From the NCBI GenBank assembly GCA_004026145.2, contig CP034992.1, forward strand, positions 18,019,103-18,083,102: 64,000 nt of DNA, in the 5' to 3' direction. The DNA comes from Takifugu bimaculatus. Lineage: Eukaryota > Chordata > Actinopteri > Tetraodontiformes > Tetraodontidae. A program made the position numbers and the translations under genes. Of this stretch, positions 39,601-50,330 are shown one piece after another. Under the pieces are notes generated by a model. It saw only the letters and a program-made list of their open reading frames with translations, was not told the origin of the DNA and did not search any database. Numbering within the stretch: the stretch's first letter is position 1; each line of letters starts with the position of its first letter.

Positions 39601-40790
39601 CCCCCCCCCCCCCCCTCCTGCTGTGCTCTGCTCTGCTTCAACCAAAATGTCCAAATCTCTGACTGTCCTTGCGTTTGAGACAAATGTCAGCTGTTTTCTC
39701 CTTCATGGTCTGTGCTGGTTTCTGCAGGACGTCAGTAAACGGATGTCTCTGCCCATGGACATCCGTCTGCCTCCAGAGTTCCTGAAGAAGCTGCAGCCCG
39801 AGAACGAAAACTCGCCGCTCTGCAAACCTCTCAGCCGCATGTCTCGACGCGCTTCACTGGTTTGTGACATCTGTCTGTGTCCGATCTGCTCGTCTTTATC
39901 TCCGTCTCAACTCACATTTTTTGTGTTGGAGAAGAGCAAAAGTCGGAGTGGCACATTAGGATTCAGGAAAAAAGAGAAACAACATGGACTTTGAAGCTAT
40001 TATGAGGCTGGCTAATGCTAACACAACAAATGTTGACCTTCAACACGAGTGGAGCCTCTTCATTCATAAACCTGCATATTAATGAGCATCTCGCTGCTGA
40101 AACAACAACCTTTGTGTCTTTTCTCCCATCAGTCCGACATCGGCTTTGGAAAACTGGAGACGTATGTCAAGCTGGGGAAACTGGGTGAAGTATGTTAGCA
40201 CCAGTTACACCTTCAGACTGCCCAGTAACAGATGCTGAGAGGCTGTAATACTTTAATGTTCACCATGCTAACAAATGGGTACCAACTCGTTTCAGACATC
40301 AGTTCACATCCAGGAAGTTTAATTTTTCTGTGTTTGCTGGCAGCTCCGTGCCAATAAATAAACAGGCCAATTTGAATCTCCTCTCGCGCCCAGAACACTT
40401 AGATCCCTCACATTCATCTGAGCTCCTGCCTGAAGGAGGCGGATGCATACTGTCACAAGCTGTCTTCATTATTCATCCTCGGCCAACCGTCGAAAAGAGC
40501 TGCTTTTGTTGTCAATTATCATGACCAGCGGATCAGAGCGGCATGGCGGTTCTTATGTAACGGCACCCAGAGAACCCTCAGAGAACCCTCAGAGAACCCT
40601 CAGAGAACCCTCAGAGAACCCTCAGAGAACCCTCAGAGAACATCATGTGTTTGTGTTTACAGGGAACGTACGCGACAGTGTTTAAAGGAAGAAGCAAACT
40701 CACCGAGAACCTGGTGGCCTTGAAGGAGATCAGGCTTGAGCATGATGAGGGAGCCCCCTGCACAGCTATCAGAGAAGGTACACCCCCCAT

Positions 40791-40826
<36 letters not shown>

Positions 40827-43800
40827 CAGAGCCTAACGAGAAGATGAAGACGGGACAGATTCTTCATCCTGCCTGCTGACAACATGGTCGCTGTAGCAGC
40901 TCGTTGTGCTGGTGAAGTTAGGGGCTTGTCTCTCCTTCCAGTGTCCTTACTGAAGAACCTGAAACACGCCAACATCGTCACGCTTCACGACATCATCCAC
41001 ACGGAACGCTGCCTCACGCTGGTGTTCGAGTATCTCGTGAGTACATGGACACTTCAGCGTGCAGCTGTGCACGAGGTCTTGACTCCAGGTTGGTTCTTTG
41101 GTTGAGTCCTGTGCATCTTTGACCTTCAGGACAGTGACCTCAAACAGTACCTGGACAACTGTGGAAATCTGATGAGCATGCATAATGTCAAGGTGAGTCG
41201 GCAGCATCGGTGAGCAGTGTGTGTGTGTCTGTGTGTGTGTGTGTGTGTGTCAGATTTCCTTACAGCATCAGTAGGCTGAAAAACGTTCCCCCAGTTTGGA
41301 TGAAATCACCAGTTCGGCTGATGTTTTACACAGTTCAGCAGCTCCAAACTGCCCCTCAGACAAGTGCTGAGATCAAAGCTCCACGTTCTCACTTTGAAGT
41401 CACCCATTAATGACGCGTTTCCTTCGGCTTCACGCGCGGTGCTATACTGTCATTCTGGTTCAGGCAGCAGTAATAAGGGCATTAAGAGTTCAAAATACTG
41501 CCGCATGTTGCTAACGTGTGAGTGTGGACCGAACGTGTGCACGGTCACACTGGAACACATAATCACAAATCATTAGCGGCCTGGTATTTTTAACTTCAGG
41601 GGCGGGTGGGCGTCACATGGCCGGGCGTCACATGGCGCGGCACCCTGCTGTGCTGTAGGGGGCGCCACACATACGTGATCCCTGTTTGTTTGTCCTCCAG
41701 ATTTTCATGTTCCAGCTGCTGCGTGGTCTCTCCTACTGCCACAAGAGGAAAATCCTCCACAGGGACCTGAAACCTCAGAATCTGCTCATCAACGACAGAG
41801 GGGAGCTGAAACTGGCCGACTTCGGTGGGAAAACACACACGTGGAGTCACACCCACACGTAGATGTAGACGCAAACGGCAGCAGGGTAGCAGGATTTGCT
41901 TTCTGATAACATTTTACTGCCACACTGAGATCTTCTCTACTGCTCTACTGATTGCTCCAGCACCCTCACTTCCTGTATCCTAGCAACCGTCCGCCTCTCT
42001 TTGAGTTTGCAAACTGTGCGATGTAGCCATAGTTAATCTGAGCAGTATTCCCCACATCTTAAATTCAACATTTCGTAACATCGGCAGCGTAGGAGTGAAT
42101 GAAACTGGCTGCTTGCTGGTCATTGTGGAAGGAACGATTGATCATTTGTAAATGAAAGTGAATCCTGTCCTTCAGGTCTGGCCCGAGCCAAGTCGGTGCC
42201 CACCAAGACCTACTCCAACGAGGTGGTGACTCTGTGGTACCGGCCCCCCGACGTGCTGCTGGGCTCTACGGAATACTCCACACCCATCGACATGTGGTGG
42301 GTTAAAGCGCTGAACTCACTATTAAAAATCCCCCGCGGCTTCGGGGGGGTTTGAGCAGGCCACCACAGCGTGTGGAGCCCCGCCCCCCCCCACCGTCGCC
42401 GAGCAGCAGAGCGCCACCAGTCGCAGGCACGAGGTGCATCTCAGGTTTCCATGAAACATACATGCTGAAGTCTCCTGGGTAATTAGCCCAGCTGCGAGTC
42501 ACCTGTGGGCGGCGTCACCTGCGTTCACCTGCTGCTCATTAGGAGTTTTCAGCAGCGAGATTAAACGTTTCACCTTCTCCGCTGGCTTTTTTCGACAAGC
42601 GGCAACATAACGGCCCCCTAACTCCTCGTTTCGTCGCCCAGCAGGGGGCGCCTCCACTGCACCGTTCTGGGACTACGTGTTTGCACGCTGAGCGGCGCCT
42701 GAAGCTCCTCTCACTCTTTGTTTCCCTCCAGGGGTGTTGGGTGCATCCTGTACGAAATGGCCACTGGTCGTCCGATGTTTCCTGGAGCCACAGTGAAGGA
42801 GGAGCTGCACTTGATCTTCAGACTTATGGGTTTGATTTAACGTTTTAATCCGCCCCAAACCGAGGGAATAAGGGAATACTTGTGGGAATATTTCTCCGTT
42901 TGTGAACGGTGATGCGGCTGCTCTGAGAATTTCCTCTTATGTACAATCCCCCTATATTTAGATTAGAAATCTGGGGGAAGAAAATGCCATGAAGTTTGTG
43001 AAGCAGGCGGAACAATTATGTGTGCAGCTGCTTCTGTGACACAGCCTGAAGCTGCAGCAGCTCAGGAGGAGCAGACAGTTCTCCTCCCGCCTCCTCCCGA
43101 CTGAGGTCTCTAATGGCCAATTAGATCAGTCTCTCCTTTCACTGGGGATAAATGGGAATGTTGTCAGGGAGAATCTGGATAAAATCTGATCAGTAGAAAA
43201 AGCCGGCGTGCAGAATAAACAGCGACACGGTCGGGACTGAGCTTAAATCTCATCACATCTTGATTTGAGTGTGTTGTCCTGCAGGAACCCCCACAGAGGA
43301 GACCTGGCCTGGAGTCAGCAGTAATGAGGAGTTCCGGTCCTACCTCTTCCCTCAGTACCGGGCCCAGAACCTCATCAACCACGTGCCCAGGTAAGGCTAA
43401 CGGCAACTGCAAAACAACAACGCGCTCGCTGTTAGGGTTGTGTCTCTAATGACAACAAATACACACCTCCGTTTTAGTTGGGGGTCAAAGGTCAGCCTGG
43501 TTTGCAGCTGGGAAGTTACCAGTCAAACCAGCTGGGTTTAACGTCTGTAGGTTATATCACGTTACCACGTAGCCACCAGAGCAGAACCAGCTCTAACAAG
43601 TCGTATGTTTGTGCTGTGAGATTAAACCTGGGGATTCGGCCTCATTTTGCCCCCTTTTAAGATTGATTAATGCAGCCTGAGTGTTTGGCCGGAACACAAG
43701 TTCCGTCATTAGCAGATTAACAATAATCAGACTAAGACGAGGTCTCTTTGGAGGATTTCACAGCTTCAAACTTCTCTTTTACCAGAATGTTCAGCTCTAA

Positions 43801-45181
43801 TCCTCTCTGGCTCTCACCACCTGCGGGTCAAACGTTGAGGCGTTTTAGGAGGTTTTACTTTTATTTTAGTGGCACTTTAACCTTCAGATGAAATAAATCG
43901 GGTTTCTTTTATCGTCTTTCGTCGTGTAGCTCAGATCTCTGTGGATTCGTTATGAGAATGTTGTAGTTTCTCCACTTCAGTGTCTTTTGGCCTCCATCAG
44001 GTTGGACACGGAGGGGATCGACCTGCTGTGTGCGCTGCTGCAGGTAGGACACCAGAGCCCAGTGACCCCTGCTGACCCCTGCTGACCCCTGCTGACCTCA
44101 GAGACATTTAACCCTCTGTGCTCTGATCCTGCTGCAGTTTGACAGCAGGAGCAGACTCAGCGCCGAGGCGGCGCTGCGACACTCGTACTTCCTGAGTCTG
44201 GGGGAGATCATCCACAATCTGCCAGACAGTGAGTTGTACACATCCCACCAGAAACAGACTGAACAGTCAGAGACGAGACAGCTGGAGAGTGAGAGTGATG
44301 AAGGGATATTTACAAATGAGCCATCTGCGTCACTTCATCCTCCACCTTTTTAATTTAAGAAGCCCGTTTTTCACGCGTTTCACGTCTTGCTTCACCGGCT
44401 ACAGCAACAAATCCAGCAGGACGCGAACGTGTTGAGATAATTTCATCTCTGACACCATTCGGCTCCTTTAACTTCTTCCAATCGACCCATCTGTCGTTGG
44501 AGCTGCCACCGTTCAGCTTCAGCTGACTGATATCCAGAGCTGGTAGTTCTGGGGAGCAGAAGTCTGACGTTTATGTGCGTCGGAGCAGTTGTTTTGGGAT
44601 GTTCCACAGCCACACAAGCTCTGACAACCAGCCGGCCGAGACGATCAGAATCCCTCCAAACGCTCTGAAGACAGCAAATATCAAAGGCTTTGTTTCATTC
44701 AGTAAAGTTGGGTTTGCCTGGGAACAAGTCACGTGTTAGCAGTGATCTCCAGCAGAGGGCAGCAAACCCCAACCCTGCTATAAACCAGCGTTATGGTCCA
44801 CGTGGTGATGTAATAGACTAGTAATAAGGCTGTAATATGCTGAATTAAAACATAGTAATAGCACAAATACGCACATGACCGCATCAGATACATTACATTT
44901 ATAGTCTGTATATTTTATGTTTATTTAGGTTTGTTCTGTGATCTTAAAAGATTCCCCCTCCTCTTGTCCCTCAGCTGCTTCAGTGTTTTCCCTCAGAGAG
45001 GTGCAGCTCCAGAAGGACCCGGGACACCGCAGCTCCGTCTTTCAGCCTTTAGGTAAAACCCTCTCTCACCTCTACACCTTTAATTCTCGGTGGTTTCTTT
45101 GGAAAAATTGAAAGTTGATGTGTTGTTTTTTTTTTCTTCTCATCAGTTCGAGGAAAAAACCGAAGACAAAGCATTTTCTAG
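36615..45181 (+). CDS. cdk18: Cyclin-dependent kinase 18 (PCTAIRE-3), 15 coding exons
   Basis: Serine/threonine kinase of the PCTAIRE subfamily. Exons: 36615-36732, 38894-39030, 39728-39859, 40133-40189, 40663-40777, 40942-41036, 41130-41192, 41701-41824, 42176-42296, 42732-42829, 43285-43390, 44001-44043, 44138-44228, 44975-45052, 45147-45181. All junctions are GT-AG with matching phase, giving 470 codons (human about 472). The protein starts MNKMKNFKRRFSLSVPRTET. The glycine loop GEGTYATV is near residue 147, the catalytic Lys at 169 (VALKE), PCTAIRE at 180-186, HRD at 259-261, DFG at 279-281, and the conserved tail RGKNRRQSIF ends at TAG. N-terminal RRFSL and RRFSM are PKA-type sites. Residues 40-79 diverge from mammals and are rich in SP/TP. 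The start has strong CACCATG context. It lacks nothing essential and should be an active, cyclin-dependent kinase. Its neighbours match human 1q32.1. Confidence 0.97.
37085..37110. repeat. Poly-C tracts C9 and C15
   Basis: Two C runs separated by AT within the second cdk18 intron. Confidence 0.95.
37441..37479. repeat. Poly-G cluster G21, G6, G8
   Basis: Three G runs separated by TGT and T on the sense strand of the cdk18 transcript. The composition fits a G-quadruplex. Confidence 0.95.
39598..39615. repeat. Poly-C tract of 18
   Basis: Lies 113 bp upstream of the third cdk18 coding exon. Confidence 0.95.
40568..40641 (+). repeat. 11-bp minisatellite next to a cdk18 splice acceptor
   Basis: Six exact copies of CAGAGAACCCT and one partial copy, ending 21 bp before the exon that encodes the glycine loop and PCTAIRE motif. 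Confidence 0.97.
40794..40823 (+). repeat. (CA)n just inside a cdk18 splice donor
   Basis: About 15 CA units starting 16 bp after the GT at 40778, within a 164-bp intron. Confidence 0.95.
41217..41250 (+). repeat. (GT)n in a cdk18 intron
   Basis: GT array with one CT step, 24 bp after the donor at 41193. Confidence 0.93.
44060..44097 (+). repeat. 10-bp tandem repeat in a short cdk18 intron
   Basis: TGACCCCTGC is repeated about 3.5 times within the 94-bp intron between 44044 and 44137, so it makes up over a third of that intron. Confidence 0.88.
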
Positions 45182-45431
45182 AAGCGGGAGAGACGAAGCG
45201 GAGGTGCAGAGAGAAGAAGAGCTGCCTTTTCACACCGCGGCACAAAGACCGGCGGCTCATTACACTCACACGCATGCTCCCCGACAGCACGTGCACACAC
45301 CTACATGCACGCACAAGACGCTGGACATTTCTCTGCACAGGAAATCGCACCGCACGACGGAGACGCTCCACATTTATAATTTGCACATATTTGCACAGTC
45401 AGAGGCGCTGCTGCCATCCAGAGTCCACTGG

Positions 45432-45432
<1 letters not shown>

Positions 45433-45471
<39 letters not shown>
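45433..45471. repeat. (CA)n microsatellite
   Basis: About 19 CA units in the presumed cdk18 3' UTR. Confidence 0.95.
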
Positions 45472-45474
<3 letters not shown>

Positions 45475-46470
45475 CCAGGGGCTTCAGGGAGCTCCCACAC
45501 CTGTCAGACCTGACCAGCGTCAGGTACGCTGATTCACACTGACTTCCTCTCCTGCTGTGAAGGATGCTGCTCCAGTCTGGTGCTGGTGACGGTGTACATA
45601 AAGACCCATCCAGAGGCGGAGCAGCACCTCTGCTGGCAGGAGGACAGACTCCAGCAGTGAAGGTTGAGGGGCCCTTGGGTGCAGCTCTGTGCTGCGGACG
45701 CTCTTAACAGCTGACTGTCGTGTCTTTACGTTGCCTTAGTAACCTGTGCATGATGGTTTGGCCTTGTGGAGACAGCCTATTTGATCTTGTGAAGCCAAGT
45801 GGTTCAAAAGTTTTTGCTTTTCGTGTCTGAAAAACTGACTAAAGTTAGAAATCTTTCCAGGATTTGCACAAACCGGAAGTGTCCTCTGAGGCCCGGCTGT
45901 AAACTTTCCTCCGTGTCTTGTGAATCCCCGCAGGGTGCGACGGCCCGAGCGTGACCTGCGACTGTACTTTCAGGTGCTTATTGGTAGCAAAGTTACGTTC
46001 ATTAGGACTGAGTGTGACTTGTTGAAGGACTGCAGATTTATTTCTGTTCTTGTTTATGACATCCTGCTGAGAACCTTCTGAGCCTCAGAGGCGGGATTCA
46101 GGTTGTCTGACTCTCAGGAAGTGATGCTTTCCACCAGTACCGGCTACTTCAGAAGGATCTTCCCTGACAGGAACCAGGCTTTGTGCAGTCATTTGCATTT
46201 TAAACTACAATCTAAAGTCCTGGAAACCTGACGCAACTGACGTTAATCATTTAAGGGGAAAGTTACCACATTAACCTCAACAGTAGTGTGAACTTCTTCA
46301 GCTTCTCCACATCATTTCAGTTCTCCGTATGTTGTCCTAACGAGACCGGCAGCTCGGAGGCTGCTGGTTCCTGCTGAGAGGACCAAAAAGTGTTGCAAGG
46401 ACTTCAAATTATTTGCAGTGTTTCACCCTTTTGACTGAAAAGTTGGACTCTCAGGAGTCTGTTGATGCCA

Positions 46471-46472
<2 letters not shown>

Positions 46473-46518
<46 letters not shown>

Positions 46519-46778
46519 CCTTGTACTCCTATCATTGTGAGGACTAGACAGCTTTAATTCCCCAGCTTCGAACCCTAACCCCGAACATCCAGACTAACCT
46601 CTGACCTTGACCTAATTCTTACCTCAACCTTAAAACCAAGTCTTAACCCTCAAACAGTCCTTTAAAGTCGCGAGGACCGGCCAAATGTGCTCGCTCCTCA
46701 AAAATGTCCCCACTTTGCTAGTAAAATGGGAACTTTGGTTCTAAGTATGTAGCAAGTACAAGAGCACACACACACTGC
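46473..46778. repeat. Dispersed teleost-type repeat bounded by CA arrays
   Basis: A CA array (46473-46517) leads into TCCTTGTACTCCTATCATTG. The other end reads AGCAAGTACAAGAGCACACA. CTTGTACT and AGTACAAG are inverted copies, and both ends run into CA repeats. The interior has repeated CTAACC/CTTAACC-type C-rich motifs and AATGTCCCCAC. From general knowledge I recognise this as a type of repeat found many times in fish genomes; its class is not settled by this one copy. Confidence 0.55.
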
Positions 46779-47440
46779 TTTTTCCAGTTATAATCTCAAC
46801 TGCCTTTCACAGCCTGAACTGGTTCGACACGTTTCTTTTAGGGTAAACACTACAGCCGACTGTAAATCAGTAGAACTAGATCTTCTTCTCACCTGGGACC
46901 TGCAGACAGACGGAGGAGCTCATTCTCAAGTCTTATCTGTAATCTTGTTTTTTCCATGCAGGTTCCTTCTCTCAAAGCTTCCAACTGGTGGAACTTTTCT
47001 TTGACCGCTGTGTTATTGGGAACATTTTTTACTGCCAAATTTACAGTGATTAAATTTCACCCAACACAACCAGAACTCTGCACATCTGACCTTCACACTT
47101 CCACTTTGTCTATTGATTTAAGAAAAAAACGTGGTTGCAAAAAAACAAATTGTGACGTACTCCAATATAATAGAGACTGTATTTAAATTCAGCTTTTTGC
47201 ACTTAATTTAAGGGAAACCCTGGACGTCGTGTGTGTTTACGTGAAGAGTGAAGTGTTTGACCGCCTGTAAAAGTGCGTGAGTCCAACCTCGGCCTGGAAT
47301 CAGTGCAAAGCATGCTGAGACTTCCAGTGGATGTTACATTTCTGACCTTTCTCTTCTTTCTTTTAGTGGCAGAAGTATTACTGTGTTTTAGCTGTGGTCA
47401 TTTAAGCTAATTCTAAATACAGTAATAAAAAAGAATAAAC

Positions 47441-48503
47441 TATATATGTATTTTAACAGATGTTTTCATTTTTATTAGAGCGTTTGCTGCTGTTCAAGGT
47501 TTAAAAAAAACAAAACCCACTGTATTTAAAATAAAACAGATGTCTAATTGTTTTATAAAAGTTTAGATTTTGTATTATGTGATATTTAGTGTTGGTCGTC
47601 TACACAGTTATAAGAAACTGAATGTAGTTTGAAGCCTGACGGCAAACAAACTGAGTGAATAATTGATTAATCGGAGAAATAAACAGTAATAAACTCTTGT
47701 CATTCTGAAACCCATCCACTGCTTCGCTGTTTGATCTTCTGTGACACTGGAAATGTGAGTTTGCAGCAGCTTTTGTGGCGCGTCCGACTCGTCACCGTCA
47801 TCCGTCCCTTTGGTGCTATGAGCGTTGGTGAACACCAGGTGGCGCTGCAGCTCCACTGTCTGGCACGGCCGGGCCCCGGTGACTGCAGAGGAAAATGTCT
47901 TAATTCAATAATTTAGTTATTTGGGAAGGATTTGGGCCGGACCAACATGTAAACGGTTGTTCACGGTTATCTATGGAATATTAGTTATTAAACGGACCAA
48001 AAACCGGAACAGCGAAGGTTTTAATCCGGTATCGAGCAGGTATGGATCACATTGATCGCATTCCTGCATCCTGGACTTCACGTTGATTTGCATTAAAACT
48101 AAATATGAAGAGTTTCCAAGATTAAGCTTTCATAAACACTTAACCTTTCACCTTTGAGTCGGAGTCGCTATTAAATTTAGTTCTTATAATTCCGCTGTCA
48201 GGATTTTATCCATATCTAATTCATAATAACCTGAAGGGAAACATTAACAGATTTTTTTAAAATTTCATCTTCTCAGAAAAGTAAACGTTCGTCAAAACCA
48301 ACACACAGGAGTGAAACTCAGTGGGATGAATGATTGGAAGTCCTGCCCTGAACCAGCCAACCAGCGAGACGCCTGGTTCCTGTCAGCTGCTGAGAGTCCC
48401 ACAGCTCTGTTTACTCTGTCTGCTGGCACTTTGAGCCTCCGAGGCAGCAGAGCTCCACCAGACGGCCGTGCGGATGGAGCTGGAGTTGCTGTGAAGGAGC
48501 GAG
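47441..48503. other. Spacer between cdk18 and mfsd4a, with mfsd4a leader
   Basis: AT-rich to about 48.3 kb, then moderately GC-rich up to the mfsd4a start. No TATA box or upstream splice signal could be assigned with confidence. A short upstream open frame lies at 48474-48494. Confidence 0.5.
48474..48494 (+). other. Short upstream open reading frame in the mfsd4a leader
   Basis: ATG GAG CTG GAG TTG CTG TGA encodes MELELL and ends 9 bp before the main start. It is seen directly; any effect on translation is inference and depends on the leader being unspliced here. Confidence 0.4.
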
Positions 48504-50257
48504 ATGAAGCTGATGGAGGAGCAGCTCTGGCCTCTGCTGAAGCAGCACCTGCAGCAGACCCTCACCTACTGGAGCGTCTTCTTCAGCTTCGGCCTGTGCA
48601 TCTCCTTCCTGGGACCCACCATCCTGGACCTGCGATGTCAGACTGGGGCCACAGTGGAGCAGATCACCTGGGTCTTCTTCTCCCAGCAGTTCTTCTTGTT
48701 GGTGGGCAGCTGTGTGGGGGGGCTCTTCAAGAAGACGTGAGTGCGTCATCATATTTCTCTACGATACATTCTCGACGTTTGCTTGCTTCTCGCCTGTTAG
48801 TCGCAGTGAGTTCGTTCTTCTTGTGGTGAAATTAACTTTTTATGGAACAAGTAAATAATAAAACCACCTCAGTGTTTATGGATAGACTGTCTTGACCAAT
48901 GTGACATTATTAGACATTCTGGTCCGACAAGAACTTGTTGGAAGAGCAAATAGGATCAGCGTAAACACCTTTTTGACAGTTTTCTGGTCACAGTTACACA
49001 AAAGAGCTCCTGCTTTGCATTTGCTGTTGGTACTTTTACAGAACAACAAAGACTGAAACTACACAAAGCTCCTGCGACACTTCTGAGGGTTTAAGTTGGT
49101 CGTTCCAGCATTTGTTAGGAGGGAAAAGACAATCATTTAGACATAATATGAAAATTCGTCATTTCAAATTTGTAAGCCTCAGGCGAGCGTCTGAGGGAAT
49201 TAAAAATGGAAATTTTTTAACTAGGAAGGAAGAAGCGAATATACAAAATTAAAATGTTGCTCGTTAAGCGATCATTTGAATCCTGTTTTTTATTCATCCA
49301 CAGCCTTCTGGCCTCCCTCTTGGCCCTGTTCTTCTGCACTCTCATGATCTCACTTCTGTTCGCTGCCATACCGTTCTGCCACCATATTGTGCCATTGTTT
49401 GTCACCATGGCGATAACCGGTGGTGCCATGGGGGTGATCGACACCATCGCCAACTACCAGCTCGTGAATTTGTACCAGAAGAACTCTGCTGTTTTCCTAC
49501 AGGTCAGGGGACCGCGTGTGTGTGTGTGTGTGTGGTTTTAAGGTTGAGTTTAGGTCAGGGTCAGAGTCATGGTCAGGGGCGACATCAGCTCATGATGGGA
49601 CCTGATCATCATCTTTGATCACTCCATCTTGATCAACATCTGAACAGATCATGTGACCAAACCTTGGCGGTCTGCAGAGAACTTCCTTCAGAATCCCTGA
49701 TAGTTTAAAGTCGCCCCCTGACATGTAAAAGTGAAGCTGAATAAAAGTCTCTGCTGGTTCGGCCTTTCGGACCGTTTCTAACTCTGTCGTGGCCACAGTC
49801 TTTGCATTTCTTCATCGGACTGGGGGCGCTCATCAGCCCCCTGGTGGCCGACCCCTTCCTGACAGACGACAACTGCACCCTGGAAACCAACCGGACCCCA
49901 AACTATCACCATGTCCAGATGAACACGTCCGAGCACGAGGCCGCCCGGCTCGACCAGATCTCCACGCACGGAGTTCCGATCGAGGGCGAGGCCATCAGCA
50001 GCGTGTCGTACGCCTTCTGGATCATGGCGCTGATCAACGTGAGTCCTTCGGCCCGATTATGCAGAGTAAAGGGAAGTGTGTTTCATACTCTCGGAGTGTG
50101 TAGGTGTAAATGCGTGAGTGTGTTTTTCAGTCGACTTTGGGGAAACTGCAGGAACCAGTTTGCTCAAATCCCAAGTTTACGCTTCACCGGTTCCCATTTA
50201 TGACATTAATACGTTTGTTCAGGAGCTTCTTCCTTGGAAAGGGTGTTAATACTCCTG

Positions 50258-50330
<73 letters not shown>

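Larger units (their letters stand above)
45182..47440 (+). other. cdk18: Inferred cdk18 3' untranslated region
   Basis: No open frame of note follows the stop. Two AATAAA signals lie close together at 47424-47429 and 47434-47439. Further AATAAA-like motifs occur near 47530 and 47677, so the exact end is uncertain. The region includes a CA array (45433-45471) and a dispersed-repeat-like segment (46473-46778). Confidence 0.5.

Noticed and set aside
40568..40641. Regularly spaced repeats resembling a CRISPR array
   Set aside because: The units are directly adjacent with no spacers, lie in an intron of a vertebrate gene, and no Cas genes are present. It is a minisatellite.
48311..48829. 172-codon plus-strand frame overlapping mfsd4a exon 1
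   Set aside because: Different frame from the conserved MFSD4A sequence and continues past the splice donor; a shadow frame.
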